Source of the DNA: Syngnathus acus
Lineage: Eukaryota; Chordata; Actinopteri; Syngnathiformes; Syngnathidae
Reading direction: 5' to 3'
DNA length: 64,000 nucleotides
Assembly: GCF_901709675.1 (NCBI RefSeq)
Contig: NC_051095.1
Coordinates: 14,523,456-14,587,455, forward strand
In this document: positions 1-11,117 of the stretch, one piece after another
How the letters are laid out: every line of letters starts with the position of its first letter
Numbering within the stretch: position 1 is the stretch's first letter
Translations under genes and position numbers: made by a program
The notes under the pieces: model-generated
What the model was told of the DNA's origin: nothing
Databases searched by the model: none
Seen by the model: only the letters and a program-made list of their open reading frames with translations

Positions 1-3000
1 TTTTGTACTTGTGGTTACATCACTGTTACAAGTGATAGGAAATAAGGATGGGAATAATAACCGATATGTTCTTGTCCATATTGGCTCACTTTTGGCAAGA
101 GGAAGGGCCCTGAAAGTCAATCACAGCGCTCATCTAGAGATAGACAGATATTCAGACCGGCATGCATACCAATAATCAATAAATTGGAGCCAATCTTACC
201 CACTACCAAAGAAACTAGTTGTATTGTCGATGTTACAAATAGAAAAGTACGCCAATAGAAACGCATGAGCACATTCCGGTAAAACGGTTGTCTAATAACA
301 GTATTTATTTGTCCTGTACATATTCCACTGGTCCTCGGGTCCTTGTGCGGTCAGCGCTTATAGACTCCATTTAAAGTTCAGTGGTAAAACAGGAGCTGCT
401 TACTCCCGTTCTTATGAGTACGGTGGTGCTGCTAAGAGTCGTGGTGGCTACCATGATGACAGGCAGGTCGTGCTCGTTTCTACTTTCTCAGCTCTGTAAT
501 GCACAATTAATAAGGCATCTCATGTGGGTTACACGAGGCCTTTGAAATGAGCACCAACATTCTGAGTATTTTGTCATGCTACACTGGCCACCTAAAATAT
601 GTGTATAATGTGTCCATAATTAGTGTATCAAGACATCTTTATTTGCAGCAGTGATCCAAACTCTTATTATTGAGATGCGCTATTATGCACCACAATAAAC
701 CGTTTAACGCGGTAGCAAGCAGAATCTTATCTGGGGTGATATACAGTTTATTGAGGTAAATCTTGCTTGAAATCAGTCAGGATCTTAGTTTGAAGGAAAA
801 TTGGCAATCTGTTGTGGTGGAAAATTATGGAAATGTGAGAAACATACCAATTGTGACCCAGGAAACGTCTCACCTTTACAAAGGAACGTTCCCTGGGAGT
901 TTGAAGATCAGATCAGATCAGTGAAAAACATGATCTGACCAGGCTTTATGGTCCTTAGCCATGTTGGATCTGATATTCTTTGAGTAGCTTGTTTGATGAG
1001 GTGGAGAATATAGATGTGATATTTTTGAGCAAGAGTGTGTCTTAAATATTAAGCCCTCACAGTCTGACTGTTAAGTGTATATATGAGGATATAGGGTCGA
1101 GACGTGTTGTCCCTTTAAAGTTTGTTGTGGCATTATCTGCAAAGCCATACACTATGCTATAAGGCAACCCTGCGTAGCTTTTGTCCGTGGCAGATGATGT
1201 ATGTATGTGTTACCGTGTTGGTAACTGGCTGGAGGGGGGAGGGACAGAGTCTACGGTGGGAGGTTGTCTTGGAGCAAAGGCATCTGTCTGGGGGTGTCCG
1301 TAATTGGCTGAAGTGTGGCATTGTCTCATTAATATGGAGCCCAGAGGAAGGAGACATCCAACTTCCTCTGTGTTTGCTTGTTTGACTGTATCGCCATTGA
1401 TGCTAAACGCGGTGCTCCCGGGGCACCCGGTACCTGTTGCCTGCTTCGTTAAAACTAAGAAAATGAATATTAATGTCATTCAGGTGAGACGCTGCAGAAC
1501 GGGGTCGTCAGTCTAGAGGGTGCTGCCACTGATTCCACTGATTCTTAATAGGGTCTATTCACAAGGATCTTCTCCAGCAGGAATACATGCACACGGATAA
1601 CATGGAAAGTGCTGTTGACACCTTATTTACTTGTCTACATAGAATTGTGGCAAATGTAAAAAAAAAAATTTTTCAATATTCAAGGTGGGGACTCCATCTA
1701 TAGGCTCACCGCCTACACACGACAAAGGCTTGCATGTCAATATATATTTATGAACCCTCCTGAATCAAAGTTATAAAACAGCGTGGATAATGGTGGGTAG
1801 AGAAGCTCTACGCAGCCAACCTTGATCTTTAGAGCGATAGTTAGGCATCTGTTCCCGCAAAGGTCATATTTATGACAGCTGCAACAGCCCACTTCTAATT
1901 TCCTTGACACCAGTCACATCGCTAAATGGGCATGTAAGTTCCAGAAAGACATCCACATTACATGATTTCTCTAACCGAGGTAAAAACCAGAGGCAAAGAA
2001 ATAACCTGAAGATGTTCAGAAACATTTCTGGTTTAGGTGGCCTTTACTTGCCCATGTATCAATTTGACCCCGGCGCCAGGAAATCTAATTCATTGGCAAT
2101 TCCAATAAGCGTCCGACTCAAGAAAAAGAATATTGCTCTGAAACACATGGTAAGACTTTTTGGGGATAAGAATAGCTTTTACTTTGCAAGATTCAGCACT
2201 GTGCTCATTTATTTCCTTTTAATAAAAATCAACAGCCACAAGCTGGTCAACTCAAGCCAGCTCCATCCCGTGGGCAGCTTACCAGAGCCTCTAAGGCTCA
2301 CTTTTGTCCTGCTCAGCTGTTCAGTGATGCTCGTCTTGGGCGCTCTTACCAACGACGTTAATGCGCCCAAGACACTTGCAAGAACTTGTTGTCATTCAAT
2401 CACTCAGCATCTAGGGGAGTTCCCGGATGGTGCCTTTCTGGCATCTGACCATATGATTTTTTGTGAGCGATGTGTCTTGCCCCATTAAATGGCACAGAAA
2501 TTATAGTCGTGATTGTGTTTACCTGACGACGTACTCATATTTGGTATGACTATTAAATAATAAAATATAGGATTATGGATTTATACTCCAGAATAAGTAT
2601 TATGAAACAATTTCCATGCGTTATCCTGGGAGGTTTAACATAAATGTATGGGAAAAAGTAAACCAGATAAAGACTTAAAAGCTTTGGGTTCAGCCACATG
2701 GTCATTGTGTTGGCTTCGAAGTATCAGTAACTAAGGCTGTTTTCATCATTTTTTTTCCACTCACGACTTTTTTGAGACTTCTGATTGGCTCACGTGTTCG
2801 TATACTTTTTGAACTCATAGCAACACCTGTTGCTCTGTGGTGTGCGTAAATTTGGAAATAGCAATAGCCCTACAGGTGCATTGTGGCCAATGAATGAAAA
2901 CAGCACCGATGGTCTTTACAAAAAGAGAACATGATCATTTGAATTGACTCTAGCGGAATGAGATCTAGTCACAAACGCTCACTGTTGACACATATTGAGA

Positions 3001-5020
3001 TAGTTACTGTACATTGTAATGCATTATGCCTACTCGCTTACAAAGAGCAACTCCTGTGGGTGATCAGATTAATTAGGATGTATTTTTAAAAGCCAGCGGC
3101 GAACAAGACCTTGCTTTGTTTGTTTGATTGTTCTTCACCACCCTACACATTTATCAATGTCCAGTATTGTAGTAAGCAATTTAGGTGTGTGTTAGCTGAT
3201 GATGTTGGGGACGGGGAAAAAGATGGCACTCTGGGATCTAGCATTTAACACTGTGCCAAGCTAATCACTCACTGACAGCAAAGCGATATGATCCTATTGA
3301 TAATGAGTTTGCATGATTAAAGCAATTAGTATGTCATTTTTTAATCAATGGAGATGCAAAATGCTTGCTGAAAATGTCTATGATTCTGGCACAATGGTCA
3401 ACAATGATGTTGATTGCACTGTTCTAATTTAAGCAGCTATGAGTACTTCATCAATGTTGAGGAAAGAGAGTGATAGCACCTTTCTATGTGTCAGTGCTTC
3501 CACCCGCCTGCTGTCTGTTTGGCACCGGGCTGATTAATTATTAATTATAGAATACATAGACTTCTCACCAGGGAGCTACATAGCCTCAGTGTGGATAACT
3601 GCAGAGGGACATCCAAGGTCAAATGAAATGGGTTGCAAGGATAAAGACACATGGAAATTAGCTATAATTGGTTTAAAAAGACTGCCTTCTTGCAGGCTTT
3701 GCACACTTGCACCCTGCAGCCATACTCGCTCTTTTTTCCGGTTGAATTTCAACACCAATAATCAAACTTCACTTAACCGTCGGGGGTCTATCTTATGCTC
3801 AATCAAAGGCTTTACCTTTCTAATCTATTTTATAGCAGTTGTGAATCAGCCAAGCCAATTTATTCTACTCCCGTCTCAGCAGCCCATGAATACCACACGG
3901 TCGTGGATTCAGCGCCGATGCCCTTTCATCGCCCAAGATACTTTTTTTGTTTAAAAGAAGAGCATATATATGTGACATCGCAGTAAACACGTCATGCTGT
4001 GTTGCTCGGTCTCTTCTATCCCTTCTTTTGGCTTTCTTTTCCATTTGTAGCATCATGAACACACATAGTAGACCCGAGGTTCTGCCAGTTAATGGGATCT
4101 GACCCCTGATGGTTAAATTATTTGAAGAAAGGAAGGCAGTCCAGCTCCCCTAATTAGTGTGGCCATGCACAAACACACTGACCGCTGTGAAAAGGGTGCG
4201 CGGAGGCTCACGACTGCAGCAGCAGTAGCCTTGTAGCTTCATTGTCATACTTCTCCAGGCACAGTGGAGCTTTTTAATGAGCGACCGCCCTGGCTGTCCA
4301 ATATTATGTGCAGCACGACTCGTCACAGCTGGACTAACATCTGAAAGACCTTTTCAATAGAATTGTTAAAAAAAAGCTGCACAGTAATAAGTTTCCCTTT
4401 TTGTCTACCAGATCAGCTCATGATGTTATCTGTGTAACTTTGGTTCGAACAAACTCCCCCAAATTACGTTGTGACTGGTTGTGAAGTCCGTCAAGTTAAT
4501 ACAACAGGATCACCACGCACAGATTGTTGGTATGTCTAGACAAGTGTTCGTTCTCGCATTCACATATGGAACATTTTCAATATTCATTGACTCTAACTTT
4601 TTGAAATGTGTGAGGACATTAGAGTCCCGTGAGGAAACCCACAATGCAGTACGCGACCATGCTGTTACTAACCAACATGAAAAATTTAGTTCAGCTCTGA
4701 TGGGAAAAAAAAAAAAAAACTCTTGCTCTTGACATGTGGCTGCACACCACACACGCTACGTTCGAAACTGTTTTACCTGTGATTTTTTGTTCTCATTATG
4801 TGTGGGGTCTCTCATAGTTTGGAAGTTGTCCGAAAACCTCAAAATCTTGCTGTGTGAACCAGACTTAAAAAAACTACTACGCTCGCTTTGATTAAAATAG
4901 TATAAAAATGGAGCCAGCGGCAGCCTGCACCTCAAAGGCCGCGGTCGGTGGGCAAGACTTGTGATTGACGGTGGAAAGTGAGAAGCGTGCTGTGTCGGCC
5001 ATTCTGTCAAACACCACACA
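1..5020. other. Intergenic DNA, no gene recognised
   Basis: Both strands were read. The longest open frame (1904-2488 plus) has no familiar domain, no repeat structure and no plausible splice or promoter context. Nothing else stands out apart from short A or T runs and a palindromic TAATTA patch near 3535-3547. Confidence 0.6.
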
Positions 5021-5022
5021 CT

Positions 5023-5139
5023 TGAAGAACAATAAGATCTGACTTTAAGGCGTGATTAATTGACCATGACATCCATTAAGAAGAATAAGATCTGACTTTG
5101 AGACACTGTGACTAAATTGACTATGACGTCTATTAATAT
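5023..5139. repeat. Two-copy tandem duplication, unit about 58 bases
   Basis: Two adjacent imperfect copies begin at about 5023 and 5081. Shared blocks are aataagatctgacttt, then gtgattaattgaccatgac in the first against gtgactaaattgactatgac in the second, then atccattaa against gtctattaa. The copies differ by scattered substitutions and one or two indels, so the duplication is not recent. Confidence 0.8.
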
Positions 5140-5484
5140 ATCATAACATGTCATTGCAATTCTCAGATTCTATGTACACATGCCCTGTAATTTTGAGTAG
5201 TATAAGGATAACATTATACAAATATGATTGGACATTCAGATATTACTATGACATGATTTTCTGGCCATGACTTCACCACTGATATTCCTGCTAAAAATCC
5301 AGCATTTTGGAATGAGTGAGTTTGGGATAAGTAACTCATCCGAGAGGTTCAGTTTAGCAGTCCTTTGACTGAGTTTGGCACTGCTAATATGATGAATTAA
5401 GATGAGTGGATTAATAGTTTTTACGGCACATAGTAGCAATGATGTGAATCCCCGGCGTGAAATATTCAGGCAAATGCATGTGTA

Positions 5485-5654
5485 CCGTAATTTTCGGACT
5501 ATAAGTCGCACCGGAGTATAAGTCGCACCAGCCATAAAATGCCCAAAAAAGTGAAAAAAAACCATATATATGTATATAAATCGCTCCTGAGTATAAGTCG
5601 CCCCCCCACCCAAACTATGAAAAAAAACCGCGACTTATAGTCCGAAAATTACGG
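5485..5654. mobile_element. 170-base palindromic MITE with TA target duplication
   Basis: The ends are perfect inverted repeats: CCGTAATTTTCGGACTATAAG at the left, and CTATAGTCC... complement ending CCGAAAATTACGG at the right. TA dinucleotides flank both ends (5483-5484 and 5655-5656), as for Tc1/mariner-type insertion. Inside, the phrase TATAAGTCGC recurs three times, each preceded by ggag, gag or gact. There is no coding capacity, so any movement would need a transposase supplied elsewhere. This family is widely dispersed in fish genomes as I remember it; the superfamily is inferred from the TA duplication. Confidence 0.85.
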
Positions 5655-6076
5655 TAATTAGAAAAAAGTTATTTAGTTATCTTCTTTTTTTTTTTTTCCA
5701 TTTTCAAGCAAACGGAGAAATGATGAATTATTAATCACAGAATTCCCAACAATCTCAATGCTATAATCTAGATTTTACCGGACTAAACATTCACTGACTT
5801 CAGTGCATTCCACTACTGATTTATTTAATGGTCATGGAATGTCATGGAAAAGTGAAGCGCTGAATGTGGCGATTGTTCCCACTTCAAAGCTGCATGATGT
5901 CATCAACAATAAATCAAATTAATCTGACACCACACTGTTATTCTGCGTGATCGGTTGTCCAGATGAAACACAAATGAGCGGCAAGCCATAGTGAGCTAAA
6001 TGCTATTTGTGAGCTCCTTGGTGCAGAGGTAATAACATAATAGCATAATTGTGACAATTTGTGGTGGTGGTGGCGT

Positions 6077-6199
<123 letters not shown>

Positions 6200-6225
6200 C
6201 GCGCGCGCGCGTGCCATACCGGCCT

Positions 6226-6250
6226 TCGAGAAACGGTTGAGAACCGCTGC
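6226..6250. mobile_element. Possible hAT terminal remnant beside the GT tract
   Basis: The sequence cgagaaacggttgagaaccg followed by ctg matches the complement of the common hAT-type end CAGNGGTTCTCAACC. The opposite end was not found. The microsatellite next to it may have grown inside or beside an old element. Confidence 0.4.
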
Positions 6251-6314
6251 CTTTCTTAGAACACACACACGCATGCATAGTCATCCGCACATGCACATTT
6301 TTTTTTTTTTTTTT

Positions 6315-8450
6315 GCACAAAATAGAATATTGGGCACTCAACCCTCATTTTACAATATAAGTCTTTTCACTGTGGAGCTACAATATGAATTGAATTGAAT
6401 AATATGTCAAAATGACTAATGTTACATAGAGTATAATTGTCATTGTTTGTCCCAAAATGCACCCAAATTGTTCTGTAGCATTATGGTATCAATTAGGAAT
6501 GGTACAAATTAACAATCCCTGTATTTGGATGTCCAAACTGTCACATTTGCACCTGCATTTAATATCCTCAGGAGACAAACCAGTGATGTTGCAGTATTAG
6601 AGATAATATTTAAGTTGTCTCATAATAATTAACATTTTCTGTCAATGTAAGTTGGACACATAAACAAAGACACAAGCACAAGATACTTTTTTCTAATGTA
6701 AGCATTTTCATGTGGAGGCATACTTTCAAGGACCAAAATAAAACCAAAGAATTTAAAGTGTCACTCACCATTATCTCCGCTTTACCAAGCCATGGCCGTT
6801 TGGCGTAGCTATTGCTCCAAGAATGATGACAGAGACAATGCAGTGTAATGGCACTTGTGATTCTACGATGGATATCGTTATCATTGGCACACAATTCTTG
6901 TCGGTGCATTAATGGACATAATCTGGCAATGAAGCTTTGTGCTGCCCTTGTTTCTCACCACTAATGTGATTCTATTAAAACTCGCAGCCACCACAGTTTT
7001 CAATGTGCATCATTTTAAAATTCTATACTAGCACCATTGACGGAGACACTTATTACCAGCCCCATCAGTGTCAATAAAATTGTTAGTCTGTTAATAATTT
7101 AAGTCCCAAAACCTCAGACATTATTTTTTGCCCTTATGCCAGATCAGGGCAAAGATGTAAAACAAAACCCAAATCATAGTGTATATGTGAGTTAAAAACA
7201 TAAACGCATTATAAAAGACCAGAAATGACTCTCCAGCACCTTCTTTTTGTTTGACTGAAAAAAAAATTGGGTCCATCATGAGGTGGCAGGTCAAATTTAG
7301 ATGTCTCGTTTAATAATTCTTCTTTGTTCTTTTTCCTCTGCCAACTGTCATGCGGACACTTCTACCGTGCACTGACTCCCCACTATAGAAACAACTGTCA
7401 CAAGGCAAATTTGCTTTGGTTCAGGATTATATTAATTATTATGGAATTATCGCTTCAAAAGCAGAATAATTATCCCGCATGAAACGAATGCATAATAAAA
7501 GCCCAAAAAAAAAAAGTGAAGTGAAACATTGCAGTGCATTGCAGGAAATGAAGTCAGCGACTTCCATAGACTTAGTCTCTAAGAGACATTATAGCACTAC
7601 ACAACATGACAGGGCAAGTTGGGTAAGGGAGACCACCTACTTCATTTCGCAACTCAGTCCAATTATCGTCCCCAAATCCCAACAGAGGTTGTACATTTTC
7701 TCCCCAAATTGCAACAATCATTAATCATGCCAAATACCAGTTTTAATGAATGTCTGCATCAGCGTAGTCGTGCCACCCTTTCGCCAGGCTGCAGCACTGC
7801 AGAAGCAGTGTATGAGTTCTACAATGATAATGATTAAACCCCCCAGATTCTAGCTTCATTGTGCCACGCGTTGTTGCTTGGAAAGCACATTTGTGCTTGG
7901 GAAAGAAATAAAGTCAACTAAGTCGCTCATGACAACAGATCTGCACAAAACACACAACAACTCTCTCCTGTATCTCTATAAAAGTGTAGGAACCAGACCT
8001 TCTGTTGCCCCAAAGCCATCTTTATGAGCAAACTGGGAACGATTCCGTCTTGAGGGTGTTCAAGCAAACTTAGTCACTGTTGCACATAAAACCGTTTCTC
8101 TCTGTATTCATTCGTTGGTTTGATTCCAACGCGGTATTTCTGAACGCCGTCTGCCGCAGTATTCACAGCCTCTGAAAAGCATTGCTTTGCATCAAGTTGT
8201 TAAGCTGTCTTCAAGCTGTCCAGTTAGTGTGTGGATCTGTAAATGTGGCACATGCAGTAGACACATTGCCAAACAACGTGATGGCAAAGAGGCCATGAGT
8301 GAGTGAGATTCGGAAAGCATTTTCTAAATTTGAACAAATTGCTGTTAAAACAGCATTGCGTTTGATCTGCATGTGAAATTTTGCTTTACGGTCATTGTAG
8401 TACACTTAGAACTTGAGATTCTATGCAATGTAAAGTGCAATATAAATATA
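6315..8450. other. Intergenic DNA, nothing recognised
   Basis: No coding, RNA or repeat feature could be supported on either strand. Confidence 0.6.
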
Positions 8451-8453
8451 ATT

Positions 8454-8455
8454 TA

Positions 8456-8493
<38 letters not shown>
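8454..8493. repeat. (ATT)n microsatellite
   Basis: About 13 units of a TTA/ATT trinucleotide, uninterrupted. Confidence 0.95.
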
Positions 8494-9227
8494 GTAGTGA
8501 AAGTCATATGTAACCATTCGACACTTGATTGCGGTTCAGCAATCTTTTCAAAATGTGCTACTCATTAGCCCTCATTTTAAGATATTTTAGGCAGATTAAA
8601 CAGAACTGAATTGCTACAAGATAGACCATATACATTACCTATTTTATTTTGCTCCCCGGAGTCTCAATAATGATGTAACCGCCTGTAGCGCCGGCCCCTT
8701 TAATTTTTAATCATTTGAATAAATATATTTCGATGGCAAGATTATGCAGTAGCGAGGAGGTCTTGCTCTCCATTGCTCAGCATAATCCACTGATGTACAG
8801 TCGGAAATAAAGTGCCCCTATTAAGGCTCAAATACTGCTTGGTAGAGAGCATTGTGGGGGGATTTTGATTTGCATCTTTTTTATGTAGCAAATTGTGCCT
8901 GAGCTTTTATCTCCTGAATAATGTATTCCTTGCCCACATTCTGTGTCGTGTGACAAAAACAATGAGTTTTTTCCCTACCACCCATTTATGCTTCAAGCGT
9001 TTGTTGATTTGTTGCTTAGATATGTTTTTTTTTTAGGACTGTCAGCGATGTCATGCTGATTGACTTAATGGGGTCTGACTTTTTGTTTAAGTGGTAGTAT
9101 TTGTCTCTCAGTATAATATCCTGTCTCCTAATGCTCTAAAACACGAGTTAGTCGAATCATATTGTCAAAGCGCGAAATCTCTCTGTTTATATTGCTTGTT
9201 AGTTTATATTGCATGATTACAGCAGGG

Positions 9228-9268
9228 GTACTCAAGTTTTGTCCTCAAGAGCCCCTACGTATATAGCC
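9228..9268. mobile_element. Short hAT-like end remnant
   Basis: The phrase caggggtactcaagttttgt followed by cctcaagagcccctac resembles the start of fish hAT-derived MITEs (CAGGGGTNCTCAA then CCTCGAGGGCC). No matching right end was found, so this is a fragment. Confidence 0.45.
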
Positions 9269-10004
9269 TCTTTTAGGTTTGGCCTTAGTACAACGTACAC
9301 ACCGTGTAGGGTAGAAAAGAAACGACACGTAGCATTGCACTTCAAAAATGACACGACCATAAACTCTTCCCCTGCCTCCTCCACCACATATTGTAACATG
9401 TTGCTAGTCCTCTGCTAGTGCGCCAGTGGAGGGTTGTTATGAAGTGCACCATTCAAGCTTGTGCAGCACTAAATCCCATGAGGACCTTCTCGTTATGGTA
9501 GCATAAAGATCCATAAATATGCTCCTTGGCTTTGGAAACGTTGCAAGCTGTAGCTTTATTACAAGTGAGTCGGTGAGAGCGAGTTTCACAGTGACTTACT
9601 TCCTCCCCACCGTCCCCTATTGTATTTGTGATTACTAATGCCTTCTATTGTTGAACTTTCCAGGGGCATGACCTCAGACCGGACTGCTTATTCTTCATGA
9701 GGTCACCACACGTATTCCCCAAGGCCTCTCTAGGACTCCTCAAAGTATTGTATGGTGGGGCTAAGTCGGAGTGGGAAGGCAACTTTTTCAAAAGCACTGG
9801 AGGATGAGGGTGCATTCATTTCACAAATGTTTGGTTTACACCAGAAGTGCCAATTTGATTATCTTTTCTTTTTTTTTTTTTTTTTTTTAGCAAATAAATC
9901 ATCATCGAGTCACAAATTTTTAAATCAAACCCTCCAAAAAATTGTGGCCAGCTAACACAGGAAACTATATTTGGTGTAAAGTTTGAAAAACACCATGCTG
10001 TAGG

Positions 10005-10293
10005 CACTGGCGTAGCCAAGCCGGGGCGAGCCGGGGCGGCTCCCCGGTTAGGACTCCCTGCGCCCCGGTTGAAAAAAATCGAGCTTTTTCGATTCTTCAT
10101 TTTCATGACGTTTTTTTCTTTCGGTCTTGCGCGAATGTGCTTGCGCTATTCTATGTGCGCGATGTTATCCATTCACCGTTTGCCTCCCGGACCCGGATGT
10201 TGTTTTAGCGATCAGCGAACGGCGTGGGTGATGTTCGATTTTTTTTCCTGTGGGCGCGCGCCCCTACTGGAAAAATTCCTGGCTACGCCACTG
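10005..10293. mobile_element. 289-base non-autonomous hAT element with intact ends
   Basis: The left end CACTGGCGTAGCCA and right end TGGCTACGCCACTG are inverted repeats matching at 13 of 14 positions. The same eight bases, GCTGTAGG, flank both sides (9997-10004 and 10294-10301), the target-site duplication length expected of hAT transposons. The interior is GC-rich (near 10020-10070 and 10190-10265) compared with the AT-rich surroundings. It contains no transposase. The open frames that overlap it have no recognisable domain. Confidence 0.9.
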
Positions 10294-10301
10294 GCTGTAG
10301 G

Positions 10302-11037
10302 CCTGTTTTTGTTCAGGTGGAACTGCGACCTAAGAGCTTAAAACCTTCACACTTCTGCTGGAAAGCAACAAGAATGTCACAAGAGCTTATTAGAACATCT
10401 GAAATTCATTCAGTAAATGGTAGCAGTTGTTGGCCGTCTCATATGGTTATTGTGTTGTACTTTCTTTGTTAGTACGGTGATGAGTCTACTGTAATTGTTG
10501 GTTGTTGGATTATTATTATTATGGATTAGTATAATGGGAAAATATCACAGTACGAAAATGCTTCACCATATGCTTTCTGCATTATGCCACATTGGAGTAA
10601 CTCATGTTGCATCATAATTTAATTGAATCATATCGTGTCAGAGTAGTTTAGTTATTGCCGTTTAGAATAATTGGTAGGGGGTCAAAATTCAAACCCTCAA
10701 CCCTCGCTCACAGACTGAGCTACCGTCACCCCCAACTTCTTCTAAAATAGATTGTTATCTCTGACTAAAATGTTTAAACAACACAATAATCAGCAGGATG
10801 ATCCAGATGCAATACTGTGCCATGACTTGTACATAAACATAAATCGTCTATAAGTGAGTCAGTAAAGATGTATTTGTGCTATAAGACACTGTGGCCAGAG
10901 TGAAGTTGTTCCCTTACAACACAATTCCATGATTTCCCTTTTGTGTCGTGGAAAAAAAAAATCTGTCTTGTACGATTTGGACAACTTGGGCAAAACAACA
11001 AGCATGTCCAATTTCTTCCACCAGCTGCACTCTAAGC
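10302..11037. other. Intergenic DNA with one possible repeat fragment
   Basis: A patch at about 10680-10735 (caaaccctcaaccctcgctc, then acagactgagctaccgtcac) resembles the tail of tRNA-like dispersed repeats but is too short to assign. Otherwise nothing is recognised. Confidence 0.4.
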
Positions 11038-11068
11038 ACGCACACACACACACGCACGAACGCACACA

Positions 11069-11109
<41 letters not shown>

Positions 11110-11117
11110 ACACACAC
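11038..11117. repeat. (CA)n microsatellite, interrupted
   Basis: About 80 bases of CA with cgcacgaacg and cata interruptions, which indicate an older, partly decayed tract. Confidence 0.95.

Noticed and set aside
1904-2488. Open frame of 194 codons on the plus strand, the longest in the window
   Set aside because: No domain or family resemblance, no signal peptide or clear membrane pattern beyond one hydrophobic patch, and no supporting splice or promoter context in AT-rich intergenic DNA.
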